NCBI GenBank assembly: GCA_017694765.1
Contig: JADIML010000166.1
Coordinates: 1 to 21,908, forward strand
Direction of reading: 5' to 3'
Length of the DNA: 21,908 bases
From: Candidatus Scybalomonas excrementavium
GTDB taxonomy: Bacteria; Bacillota; Clostridia; Lachnospirales; Lachnospiraceae
This document shows, piece by piece, positions 15,240 to 21,908 of the stretch (position 1 is the first letter of the stretch; every line of letters begins with the position of its first letter). Under the pieces are notes generated by a model. That model was not told where the DNA came from. It did not search any database and was given only the letters and a program-made list of their open reading frames with translations. Both the position numbers and the translations under genes were made by a program.

Positions 15240-15249
15240 TGTAGTATAT
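15230..15249 (+). promoter_or_regulatory. Palindrome/hairpin at the mecA transcript 5' end
   Basis: Perfect 8-base arms ATATACTA (15230-15237) and TAGTATAT (15242-15249), loop GGTG. The left arm is the third tandem repeat unit. It sits just after the predicted start, fitting either an operator or a 5' mRNA hairpin. Confidence 0.55.
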
Positions 15250-15355
15250 TGTTTTTCAATACGCATATAACTGTCAATGACTCTAGCACTATATTGTATT
15301 GCATAGTTCATTGGATTTGTGTAAATTTAACATTGAATGAAAGGAAGTGAGCAAT

Positions 15356-16201
15356 ATGAAAATTGAAAGAATTAACGAAAATCAAATTCGTTGTACTTTA
15401 AACAGAGCTGATCTAGCTGACAGAGATTTACGATTATCTGAACTTGCCTATGGAACAGATAAAGCAAAGTCACTTTTTCGTGATATGATGCAACAGGCTT
15501 CCTATGAACTAGGATTTGAAGCGGAGGATATTCCTCTTATGATAGAAGCAATCCCTGTCAATCAAGATTGTTTAATACTTGTCATTACAAAGGTCGAAGA
15601 TCCAGATGAATTAGATACTCGTTTTTCTAAATTCTCAAAACCAATTTCTATTGGTATGGATGAAACACAAGATGAATCTGATGAATCTTTAGATGATAGC
15701 TTTGAGGATACAAACGCTCAGTTTAGTGATTTAGCTAATACAGCTTCTAGCGATGAATCATCATCTAAAAAACCTCATGAAACAATTTTTGATTTATTAA
15801 ATGAAATTGATAATGGACTAGAAGAACTAGCTGCTAGAAAAGAAGCTACTAGACAGGGAAAAGAGAAATCCAATACTTCCATAGACTCAGGTTCTAAGTC
15901 ATCATCAAACCTTTATCGAGTATTTACATTCCATACATTATCAGAAGTAATTAAAGCATCTTCTGTTTTAGCACCACAATATCATGGGCGTAATACTCTA
16001 TACAAAAATTCCAAAACTGAAGAATATCAACTTGTCATTTATCAAGGAAATACTTCTACAGAATCTTTTGTAAATGCATGCTCCCTTTTATCAGAATTTG
16101 GAAAAAGAGAACAAGGTACGTATGCTAGCATTTCTTATTTAGAAGAACATTTTCAACCAATTATTAAGAATAATGCTATTCAAGTATTAGCTAACCTATA
16201 A
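15356..16201 (+). CDS. mecA: Adaptor protein MecA
   Basis: MecA is the adaptor that activates ClpC and delivers substrates to ClpCP. The N-terminal substrate-binding domain (about 1-95) starts MKIERINENQIRCTL, matching Bacillus MKIERI/MEIERINEDTIKF, and ends in LILVITKVEDP. The C-terminal ClpC-binding domain is about 184-281 (YRVFTFHTLSEVIKASSVL ... LLSEFGK ... LEEHFQPIIKNNAIQVLANL). The 281-residue length exceeds the ~218 of Bacillus because of a long Ser/Asp/Glu-rich linker (about 96-183). The frame begins with a GTG at 15347, but the ATG at 15356 gives the family N-terminus and has AAGGAAGTGA upstream. A promoter with tandem repeats precedes it and a strong terminator follows. It is monocistronic. 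Confidence 0.9.
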   Translation: MKIERINENQIRCTLNRADLADRDLRLSELAYGTDKAKSLFRDMMQQASYELGFEAEDIPLMIEAIPVNQDCLILVITKVEDPDELDTRFSKFSKPISIGMDETQDESDESLDDSFEDTNAQFSDLANTASSDESSSKKPHETIFDLLNEIDNGLEELAARKEATRQGKEKSNTSIDSGSKSSSNLYRVFTFHTLSEVIKASSVLAPQYHGRNTLYKNSKTEEYQLVIYQGNTSTESFVNACSLLSEFGKREQGTYASISYLEEHFQPIIKNNAIQVLANL

Positions 16202-16294
16202 GTAATGCTCTTATATTCGTATTATTGTTACATGTATTATTTTGTATAACAACTATTCACTATATTCTGTTAAAATGATGTAAGTTAGTATAAC

Positions 16295-16341
16295 AAAAAA
16301 GCATGGTAAGAATGGAAACCTCCATAAATACCATGCTTTTT
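16295..16341. terminator. Bidirectional terminator between mecA and the DUF1858 gene
   Basis: Arms AAAAAAGCATGGTA (16295-16308) and TACCATGCTTTTT (16329-16341), with an inner ATGGA/TCCAT hairpin. A-rich on the left and T-rich on the right, it can stop transcription of both convergent genes. Confidence 0.85.
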
Positions 16342-16357
16342 ATATAAAACTTTCTTT

Positions 16358-16564
16358 TTATTGTTTTGTTGCTAAATATTCATTTAGTCTATTTACTAAT
16401 TGTTCAACATCCATTCCATGAACCATAGCTGCCTCTTCTAATGTTTCACCTTGAGAAGATGGGCACCCAATACAGTGCATGCCTGATGCCATTAAAACTG
16501 CTCCAAGATTTTGATCTAAACCAATGATTTCTGCAATAATCATGTCTTTTGTAACTTGTGCCAT
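16358..16564 (-). CDS. DUF1858 protein, hybrid-cluster-associated redox disulfide type
   Basis: A 68-residue cytoplasmic protein of the DUF1858 family, some members of which are called hybrid cluster protein-associated redox disulfide domains. The C31-x-x-C34 motif (CIGCPSSQGETLEEAA) and the helical N-terminus (KDMIIAEIIGLDQNLGAVLMASGMH) are the family hallmarks. The exact biochemical role of this family is not established; a thiol redox function is inferred from the CxxC. The ATG at 16564 has TGGAGGT upstream. Its own promoter (16602-16630) diverges from the ferredoxin promoter, so the two redox genes share a 230-base control region. Confidence 0.9.
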   Translation of the reverse strand: MAQVTKDMIIAEIIGLDQNLGAVLMASGMHCIGCPSSQGETLEEAAMVHGMDVEQLVNRLNEYLATKQ

Positions 16565-16601
16565 GATAAATACCTCCAGTTTTCTTTTTCTTTCTTTTTT
16601 C

Positions 16602-16630
16602 AGTATAATATATTCTAATCAATAATTCAA
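16602..16630 (-). promoter_or_regulatory. Promoter of the DUF1858 gene
   Basis: On the minus strand, -35 TTGAAT (16630-16625), 17 bases, -10 TATACT (16607-16602). The predicted leader is about 30 bases. Confidence 0.6.
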
Positions 16631-16692
16631 GCATGAACCATTTTACCTATTTTCTGTACGAAATTTTATCCAATTTCCATATGAATTTTTAC

Positions 16693-16721
16693 TTGCTATA
16701 ACGAAATAACTGTATTAAAAT
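16693..16721 (+). promoter_or_regulatory. Promoter of the ferredoxin gene
   Basis: -35 TTGCTA (16693-16698), 17 bases, -10 TAAAAT (16716-16721). A 6-base inverted repeat GTATGG-TGTAT-CCATAC (16732-16748) lies just past the predicted start and could be an operator or a 5' hairpin. Confidence 0.55.
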
Positions 16722-16794
16722 ATAGATTAGTGTATGGTGTATCCATACTCTACTAACTAATCACAATTCATTATTATATAAGGAGGATTTCACA

Positions 16795-16965
16795 ATGGCA
16801 TATGTAATTTCTGATAGCTGTGTTATGTGTGGTGCTTGCGAAGGAGAATGTCCAGTAAGCGCAATTAGCGAAGGAGAAGGACAGTACGTTATCGATGCTG
16901 ATACATGTATCGACTGCGGTTCTTGCGAAGCTACATGCCCAACAGGAGCAATTAGCCAAGGCTAA
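16795..16965 (+). CDS. 2[4Fe-4S] ferredoxin (clostridial type)
   Basis: A 56-residue electron carrier of the classical clostridial type. Two cluster motifs are complete: C9-x2-C12-x2-C15-x3-C19-P (CVMCGACEGECP) and C38-x2-C41-x2-C44-x3-C48-P (CIDCGSCEATCP), with the twofold internal symmetry of the family (PVSAISEG and PTGAISQG after each half). It is strongly acidic. A consensus AAGGAGG stands 8 bases before the ATG, and the codons used are mostly those expected for high expression. It has its own promoter and terminator, so it is monocistronic. It probably serves low-potential reactions such as pyruvate:ferredoxin oxidoreductase and hydrogenase, whose genes are not in the window. Confidence 0.97.
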   Translation: MAYVISDSCVMCGACEGECPVSAISEGEGQYVIDADTCIDCGSCEATCPTGAISQG

Positions 16966-16991
16966 TTCCATAACATAGAGAATCATTCTCA

Positions 16992-17030
16992 CAAAAAAAG
17001 AAGGTGGTCTTTTGACTGCCTTCTTTTTCT
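16992..17030. terminator. Terminator after the ferredoxin gene
   Basis: Ten-base stem GAAGGTGGTC (17000-17009) with GACTGCCTTC (17014-17023), two G-U pairs, loop TTTT, then a T-rich run; A-run on the left. It serves the ferredoxin gene and probably the convergent MerR-like gene. Confidence 0.85.
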
Positions 17031-17036
17031 TTTTTT

Positions 17037-17726
17037 CTATCTCTTTTTTGAAAAAAATCGTTTTCTTTTTTTCTTTTTTGGATTTTGTACTTTTTCAAGA
17101 GCTACTGCTGCCTCTAATCTTGCTTGTTGACGACTTCTGATTGTTTCATCTAACTTCTTAAATCTCTGCTCCTCCATTTCTTCTTTTACACGAAATTGAT
17201 AATCTATTTCTTTTACAACACGTTCACTCACTTGCTCACTAATTGCTTGTCCTAGCAATAAATTATTATCTAAAAGTGCATTGGCAATAATTTTATTCAT
17301 GACTAGCTGAAACTGATCCAACTTGGATTCTTGATTGCCCCCTAATACATCCTTATCTTCAAGCACAGCGATTGTCTTTGATTCTTCTTGCGTAGCTTCT
17401 TCTTTTTTTCCCCTCTCGAATAAAAGTTCTTCTTGTTCTGCTAATTGATTCCATTCCTCTTTCTTCTCCAAAAGCTTCTTCATATTAATCCCATCCTTTT
17501 TATATAGCTCTGGCATAAGTAGTTTAATGGCTTTTAATTGAAATCCATTTTGCTTTAATTCTTTTACCGAACTTAATACCCGAATTTCTACTTCTGAATA
17601 ACATCGATGTCCCATCTCATTTCTTGGAATTTCCATTTTTAATTCCTCTTCCCAATACCTTAATACATGAGGTTCTACTTCCAGTTTTTTCGATGCATCT
17701 GAAATCATATACCTTTGTTCGTTCAT
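17037..17726 (-). CDS. MerR-type HTH protein, RacA-like architecture
   Basis: A 229-residue DNA-binding protein. Residues 1-75 form a winged MerR HTH (YMISDASKKLEVEPHVLRYWEEEL, then NEMGHRCYSEVEIRVL). Residues 75-205 are charged and mostly helical, likely coiled coil. The tail (216-229) is extremely basic (NPKKKKRKRFFSKKR). There is no recognisable effector domain or metal-binding cysteines. The HTH, coiled coil and basic tail layout resembles Bacillus RacA, which anchors the chromosome to the cell pole in sporulation, but an ordinary transcription factor is equally possible. The ATG at 17726 has GGAGGGT upstream. Promoter at 17809-17837. Family assignment is firm, function is not. Confidence 0.85.
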   Translation of the reverse strand: MNEQRYMISDASKKLEVEPHVLRYWEEELKMEIPRNEMGHRCYSEVEIRVLSSVKELKQNGFQLKAIKLLMPELYKKDGINMKKLLEKKEEWNQLAEQEELLFERGKKEEATQEESKTIAVLEDKDVLGGNQESKLDQFQLVMNKIIANALLDNNLLLGQAISEQVSERVVKEIDYQFRVKEEMEEQRFKKLDETIRSRQQARLEAAVALEKVQNPKKKKRKRFFSKKR

Positions 17727-17808
17727 ATTTACCCTCCAGCTTCCTATTTTAGCAGTTCATTCTCAACTTCAAATTTAAAAACTTATGTTGATTCATGCCT
17801 TTATGTCA

Positions 17809-17837
17809 ATTATAGTGGACAACTTCCTCCCCCTCAA
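17809..17837 (-). promoter_or_regulatory. Promoter of the MerR-like gene
   Basis: On the minus strand, -35 TTGAGG (17837-17832), 17 bases, -10 TATAAT (17814-17809). The predicted leader is about 75 bases. Confidence 0.6.
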
Positions 17838-17871
17838 TGAATACCGTACTCTATTTTCAGACCAAATATCA

Positions 17872-17910
17872 CAAAAAAATGGAGAATTCCTTTTTTTGGA
17901 ACTTCTCCAT
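17872..17910 (-). terminator. Terminator of the gdpP-rplI-dnaB transcript
   Basis: ATGGAGAATTCC (17879-17890) and GGAACTTCTCCAT (17898-17910) pair around a run of seven T; on the minus strand the stem is followed by ATTTTTTTG. It stands about 135 bases after the dnaB stop. Confidence 0.85.
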
Positions 17911-17963
17911 CTATGATTTGACAAAAACTCTATTTCATTTTATAAAACGATTCCTCATTTGAA

Positions 17964-17986
17964 GTTCATAAAATTCTTTTATGAAC
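17964..17986. promoter_or_regulatory. Perfect 10-base inverted repeat downstream of dnaB
   Basis: GTTCATAAAA (17964-17973) and TTTTATGAAC (17977-17986), loop TTC. It lies in the dnaB 3' untranslated region, before the terminator, without a T-run of its own. It may be a protein-binding palindrome or an RNA hairpin. Confidence 0.5.
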
Positions 17987-18044
17987 CTTATAATCATTCA
18001 GCTTCTAAAATTTTTACATTTCTTTTTATATTTAAAAACTTATA

Positions 18045-19376
18045 TTATCTTGCTTTATTGGCAAATTTTGTATATTGACCAAGCCATACAAGTTCCACGG
18101 GACCTGTCGAACCATTTCTTTGTTTTGCTACGATAATCTCTGCAATTCCTTTTTTCTCAGAGTCTGGATTATAATATTCATCACGATAAATAAACATAAC
18201 CACATCGGCGTCCTGCTCAATGGAACCAGATTCACGAAGATCCGAAAGCATTGGTCTATGATCCGGTCTTGATTCTACAGCACGACTAAGCTGAGATAAC
18301 GCGATAATTGGCACTTCTAGCTCTCTTGCCAATGCCTTTAAAGAACGGGAAATTTCTGCTACTTCTTGTTGTCTTGATTCGGAACGCTTTCCTCCAACCA
18401 TTAACTGTAAATAGTCAATAATAATAAGACCAAGTCCATTGGATTGCTTATATCTTCTACATTTAGAGCGCAACTCTGAAATTGTAATTCCTGGAGTATC
18501 ATCAATAATCAAGTTGGAATTTCCGATAATTCCAGCACTTTCCATTAACTTCTCCCAGTCTTGATCTTGTAAATTACCAGTACGAATATTTTGGGAATCA
18601 ACCATGGACTCACTGGATATCATACGGGTTACAAGCTGTTCCTTTGACATTTCCAAACTAAAAATAGCAGTTGGAATTCTTTCTTTAAATGCTGCGTGTT
18701 GGGTTAAACTTAGTACAAATGCTGTCTTTCCCATAGCTGGACGTGCTGCTAATAAAATAAGCTCTCCGGCATGAAGTCCTGTTAATTTGGCATCTAAATC
18801 TAAAAATCCAGTTGGTACTCCTGTTACTTTTCCCTTATTTTTAGCTGCTGCTTCAATGGCATCTAAAGAATTTAAGACAACTTCTCGAATTGGTACAAAG
18901 TCCTGATCACCAGCTCTATTTTGCAACAAATGGAAAATATCCTTTTCTGTCTTTTCTAAAATATTATCTACATCATCTTTATCTAAATAGCACTGGTTTG
19001 TAATATCTTCTGTTACTCGAATTAAACGCCTTAAAGTAGCCTTATCACGAACAATCATGGCATACTGTTTTGCATTGGCTGCTGTTGGTACTCCTAATAA
19101 CAGTTCACGAATATATTCTAAACTACTAATACTCTCTGGAACATCTTTTTCCTTTAATTTATTTTGAAGGGTAATCAAATCTACCGGCTTTCCTTCATTA
19201 TAGAGTTCTACCATCGCTTCATATAGAACTCCATATTGCCCTTGATAAAAATCATCTTTTGTTAAAATATCTGAAACAACGACAATCGCATCTCGATCCA
19301 TAATCATAGAACCAATGACAGATTGTTCTGCCTCTAAACTATGTGGTTGAATTTTTTTAATAAATGCCTCATCCAT
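18045..19376 (-). CDS. dnaB: Replicative DNA helicase DnaB/DnaC
   Basis: The hexameric helicase that unwinds the replication fork and binds DnaG primase (called DnaC in Bacillus). The 443-residue protein has the DnaB N-terminal domain (about 10-110; PHSLEAEQSVIGSMIMD) and the RecA-like C-terminal domain: Walker A ARPAMGKT (211-218, K217), catalytic E241 in SLEM, Walker B IIIDYLQL (318-325), LRESGSIEQDAD (380-391) and the arginine-finger region KQRNGSTG (419-426). No intein is present, though this gene often carries one. GAGGAAGAG precedes the ATG at 19376. A hairpin separates it from rplI; the two are otherwise in the conserved gdpP-rplI-dnaB order. Confidence 0.98.
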   Translation of the reverse strand: MDEAFIKKIQPHSLEAEQSVIGSMIMDRDAIVVVSDILTKDDFYQGQYGVLYEAMVELYNEGKPVDLITLQNKLKEKDVPESISSLEYIRELLLGVPTAANAKQYAMIVRDKATLRRLIRVTEDITNQCYLDKDDVDNILEKTEKDIFHLLQNRAGDQDFVPIREVVLNSLDAIEAAAKNKGKVTGVPTGFLDLDAKLTGLHAGELILLAARPAMGKTAFVLSLTQHAAFKERIPTAIFSLEMSKEQLVTRMISSESMVDSQNIRTGNLQDQDWEKLMESAGIIGNSNLIIDDTPGITISELRSKCRRYKQSNGLGLIIIDYLQLMVGGKRSESRQQEVAEISRSLKALARELEVPIIALSQLSRAVESRPDHRPMLSDLRESGSIEQDADVVMFIYRDEYYNPDSEKKGIAEIIVAKQRNGSTGPVELVWLGQYTKFANKAR

Positions 19377-19407
19377 GTTTCTCTTCCTCTATATTTCATA
19401 AAATCTT

Positions 19408-19440
19408 AAGGCTGTCACAATCTTTTTATGACAGCCTTTT
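19408..19440. terminator. Hairpin between rplI and dnaB (possible attenuator)
   Basis: Perfect 10-base arms AAGGCTGTCA (19408-19417) and TGACAGCCTT (19429-19438), starting about 10 bases after the rplI stop. On the minus strand, the direction of both genes, only AAGATTTTA follows, so termination should be partial. It may lower dnaB expression relative to L9. Confidence 0.6.
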
Positions 19441-19447
19441 CTTTTAT

Positions 19448-19894
19448 TTATTTCGCTTCTACGATAACTTTTAAAGAACCTGTTACCTTTGGGTGAAGTT
19501 TGATTGGTACCATATGTGTTCCAACTGTTTTAATTGCATCATCTAACTGCATTTTCTTTTTATCAAGCTCTAATTGTAACTGTTCTTTTGCAGCTTGTGC
19601 AATTTCTTTTGTGGAAATAGAACCAAATGTTTTACCACCTTCTCCAGTTTTAATCGCTACTTTAATTTGCATCTCTTTCATATCTTCTGCTAATTTCTTT
19701 GCTGCTTCTAATTGTTCTGCTGCAATTTTAGCATCGTTTTGTTGTTTTAATTTTAAATCATTTAGATTTTTTGCATTCGCTTCTACTCCCAATTTTTTTG
19801 GAAGAATAAAGTTTCTTGCATATCCATCATTTACGTTTACAAGTTCCCCTTTTTTTCCTAAACTTTTTACATCTTCTAATAAAATTACCTTCAT
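19448..19894 (-). CDS. rplI: 50S ribosomal protein L9
   Basis: A 148-residue ribosomal protein binding 23S rRNA near the L1 stalk base. It has the standard two-domain form: N-terminal RNA-binding domain MKVILLEDVKSLGKKGELVNVNDGYARNFILPKKLG (1-36), a long connecting helix rich in Lys and Glu (about 40-75), and a C-terminal domain with GKTFGSISTKEIAQA (87-101) and IKLHPKVTGSLKVIV near the end. The ATG follows the gdpP TAG by a single base, and AAGGAG lies in the last gdpP codons, so translation is likely coupled. Confidence 0.98.
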   Translation of the reverse strand: MKVILLEDVKSLGKKGELVNVNDGYARNFILPKKLGVEANAKNLNDLKLKQQNDAKIAAEQLEAAKKLAEDMKEMQIKVAIKTGEGGKTFGSISTKEIAQAAKEQLQLELDKKKMQLDDAIKTVGTHMVPIKLHPKVTGSLKVIVEAK

Positions 19895-19895
19895 A

Positions 19896-21908
19896 CTAAA
19901 TATCTCCTTCTGTTTTCATAGTTTCAAGTATCTGTTTTAATTTCCATATTGTCTCCTCAACGGATATATCATTAAGCTGGGCTCCTGCTACATTTAAGTG
20001 CCCTCCACCGCCAAGCTGCTCCATAATAATCTGCACATTCACATCATCAATGGATCTTGCACTAATAAAAATCTGCCTTCCAATCTCAGTCATAACAAAA
20101 GAGGCTCGAATTCCTTCAATATCTAATAATTCATTGGCAGCTTGTGCCGCTAATACATTTGGACTATCAACACCAGAACTTGGTAGAACTGAGATAGCAA
20201 ATTCATCCAAATAAACCTCTGCTTGACGAATCACTTCGGCTCTTAACTTATAGCTTTCCATACTATTGCGAAACATCTTACGAACACGAACAACATCGGC
20301 TCCATTTCTTTTTAAAAAGGCTGCTGCTTCAAAGGTACGAACTCCTGTCTTTGTCACAAAAGTATCCGTATCTACAATCATACCCGAATACATCGCATCG
20401 GCTTCAATCGGCTTTAGCTTTGGCTTATCTGGGATATATTGTAAAATTTCTGCAACCATTTCACAAGAAGAGGATGCATATGGCTCAATATAAGATAACA
20501 CTGCATTTTCAATGACTTCATTTGTCTGTCTATGGTGATCAAATACAACAATGCTCTTTGTAAGCGAAAGCAATTCTTTACATTCTGTATAACTTGGTCG
20601 ATTCACATCTACTACTACAAGTAATGTACTTGGTTTTGTAATTGCCATCGCCTTTGCACTATCAATAAATAAATCCTCTTCATAACTTTCATTATCGATA
20701 AAGTTATTCATAATAGGTCGAATTGAGATTGTTGCCTCATTAATAACAATATGTGCTCTTTTATTTAATGTCTTTGCAAGTCGATAAATTCCTAATGCTG
20801 CACCAAGAGAATCTACATCTGGAAAACGATGTCCCATAATAACAACTTCATCTTTTGTTTCCATAATTTCACGCAGTGCATGAGCTTTTACTCTTGCTTT
20901 TACTCTTGTACTTTTTTCTACAACCTGTGTTTTTCCACCATAGTAAGAGATCTTATCTCCGTTTTTTACAACAGCTTGATCTCCTCCACGCCCTAATGCT
21001 AAATCCATCGCTAGACGTGCTTCTTCATAAGCCTGTATATACGTCTGACTATTAATACCAATACTAATACTTAACGTTACAGCAAGATCATTTCCAATGT
21101 TAATGGAGCGAACTTCATCTAAAATAGAAAATTTCGTAGATTGTAGCTGTGGAAGATATTTCTGCTTAAATACAACGATAAATTTATCTTTTTCTATTTT
21201 TTTACAAATAGCATCTACATTTTGCATATATTTATTGATCTTTCGATCGATCAATGCCACTAAAAGCGATTGACGTACTTCCTCAATACTATCTAAAACT
21301 TCTTCATAGTTATCAATATAAATAAGACCTGCTACTAAACACTGCTCCTTATTTTCTTTGATATATTGTTGCAATTCCGTATGATCATAGAAATAAAAAG
21401 CAAAGATAGTATTTTCATCTAATACATGAACAGTTGTATCTTCTTGCGTCTTCACTCCTTCTAATAGCTCTTCCTCACAAACTCTTCGTATTTTAACAGA
21501 ATAGTGCCTACTATTATACCGAATTTCAATCTCTTTGTGATCGTCTTCTAAAGGGAATTGGTCTTTTCCAAGCTCTTCAAACAACTGTTGTATGTGATGT
21601 TTTCTTTTCCAATCCTCTTCTGTAACCATACTATGAAAGGCATCATTATACCAAATAATTTTTCCTTTCATATCACATAAAATATATGGTAGTTCTAAAC
21701 TTTTTAACAACTGATGCTGTATTTGTCCTTGTTCCAATGCAAATCCCATTAGCTCAGTAAGAATTTCTGGTTTTATTCTTATATAGTAACCAAGAATGAA
21801 TCCTAGATAGATCAAAACAAAAATAAGCCCTATAATTCCTACTTCTGTACTCTGTGTAAAAAGAATTCCAACCATAAAGAGAAGAACAATTGTTGATAGT
21901 ATTGGCAC
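19896..21908 (-). CDS. gdpP: c-di-AMP phosphodiesterase GdpP (5' partial)
   Basis: A membrane enzyme that hydrolyses c-di-AMP to pApA, affecting potassium balance and wall stress. 670 residues are visible. Two membrane helices (about 3-18 and 22-42) lead to a PAS domain (about 65-140), a degenerate GGDEF domain (about 190-325, RGGDQ in place of an active GGDEF), a DHH domain (MGHRFPDVDS 358-367 with H360, D364, D366; D434; DHH 457-459; D513) and DHHA1 with GGGGH (633-637). All metal-site residues are present, so it should be active. The first codon in the window is a GTG at the very edge; since the Bacillus protein has some ten residues before its first helix, the true start is probably beyond 21908. 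It is followed by rplI after one base. Confidence 0.95.
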   Translation of the reverse strand: MPILSTIVLLFMVGILFTQSTEVGIIGLIFVLIYLGFILGYYIRIKPEILTELMGFALEQGQIQHQLLKSLELPYILCDMKGKIIWYNDAFHSMVTEEDWKRKHHIQQLFEELGKDQFPLEDDHKEIEIRYNSRHYSVKIRRVCEEELLEGVKTQEDTTVHVLDENTIFAFYFYDHTELQQYIKENKEQCLVAGLIYIDNYEEVLDSIEEVRQSLLVALIDRKINKYMQNVDAICKKIEKDKFIVVFKQKYLPQLQSTKFSILDEVRSINIGNDLAVTLSISIGINSQTYIQAYEEARLAMDLALGRGGDQAVVKNGDKISYYGGKTQVVEKSTRVKARVKAHALREIMETKDEVVIMGHRFPDVDSLGAALGIYRLAKTLNKRAHIVINEATISIRPIMNNFIDNESYEEDLFIDSAKAMAITKPSTLLVVVDVNRPSYTECKELLSLTKSIVVFDHHRQTNEVIENAVLSYIEPYASSSCEMVAEILQYIPDKPKLKPIEADAMYSGMIVDTDTFVTKTGVRTFEAAAFLKRNGADVVRVRKMFRNSMESYKLRAEVIRQAEVYLDEFAISVLPSSGVDSPNVLAAQAANELLDIEGIRASFVMTEIGRQIFISARSIDDVNVQIIMEQLGGGGHLNVAGAQLNDISVEETIWKLKQILETMKTEGDI

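Larger units (their letters stand above)
14696..15355. other. 660-base intergenic region between cwlD and mecA
   Basis: Holds, in order: an intergenic repeat copy (14716-14797) with a near-perfect 11-base direct repeat (TAGTCTGCCTA at 14740-14750, TAGTTTGCCTA at 14755-14765); a terminator hairpin (14823-14858); a possible minus-strand short transcript with its own promoter; and the mecA promoter region with tandem 11-base repeats. No long ORF is present on either strand. A 33-codon plus-strand frame (15003-15104) lacks a ribosome site. Confidence 0.7.
17727..18044. other. 318-base gap between the MerR-like gene and dnaB
   Basis: Contains the MerR-like promoter, the dnaB terminator (17872-17910) and, closer to dnaB, a perfect 10-base inverted repeat (17964-17986). 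No small ORF with a ribosome site is seen. Confidence 0.7.

Noticed and set aside
16774..16992. 72-codon minus-strand frame opposite the ferredoxin gene
   Set aside because: A Cys/Ser-rich shadow of the ferredoxin, which has perfect cluster motifs and a consensus ribosome site on the plus strand.
19500..19940. 146-codon plus-strand open frame over rplI
   Set aside because: Antisense to L9, with a Ser/Phe/Cys-rich translation typical of reversed Lys-rich coding sequence; no ribosome site.
1..21908. CRISPR array, transposon, prophage or genomic island
   Set aside because: No regularly spaced repeats, transposase, integrase, phage gene or flanking att-like repeats; gene content is core throughout.

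Overview
The window looks like chromosomal core from a low-GC Gram-positive anaerobe of the class Clostridia, most likely Lachnospiraceae. Pointers to this are the AT-rich sequence, strong AAGGAGG-type ribosome sites, a V-type ATPase operon, a 2[4Fe-4S] ferredoxin beside a DUF1858 redox-disulfide protein, a cortex-type amidase (CwlD), and the Firmicutes order gdpP-rplI-dnaB. The taxonomic call rests on gene content only. There is no tRNA, rRNA, CRISPR array, transposase, phage gene or integrase.

Layout. Bases 1-1854 (+) hold the 3' part of a GH94 disaccharide phosphorylase. It meets an AraC-type regulator (2075-2872, -) tail to tail. Bases 3190-11931 (-) are a complete nine-gene V-type ATPase operon in the Enterococcus hirae ntp order F-I-K-E-C-G-A-B-D; the K subunit carries every Na+ ligand known from E. 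hirae NtpK. Upstream of it, also on -, are sua5 (tRNA t6A synthesis) and a YwlE-like low-molecular-weight phosphatase whose catalytic cysteine is a serine. cwlD (13991-14695, +) diverges from sua5. A 660-base gap follows, with an intergenic repeat, a possible short minus-strand transcript, and the unusual repeat-bearing promoter of mecA (15356-16201, +). Next come a DUF1858 protein (-), a small ferredoxin (16795-16965, +) and a MerR/RacA-like protein (-). The right end is dnaB, rplI and a 5'-truncated gdpP, all on -.

How they fit together. The ATPase operon encodes an ion-translocating rotary machine, probably Na+-coupled. mecA (ClpC adaptor) and the YwlE-like gene both belong to the area of regulated proteolysis and arginine phosphorylation in Firmicutes, so the loss of the nucleophile in the phosphatase is the most notable protein-level oddity. 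cwlD and the RacA-like gene hint at sporulation. GdpP (c-di-AMP hydrolysis), L9 and DnaB form the familiar housekeeping cluster.

The window is mostly ordinary core genome. The best candidates for something undescribed are the pseudophosphatase, the possible small transcript at 14818-15109, the tandem -10 repeats at mecA, and a diverged intergenic repeat family seen beside three terminators.
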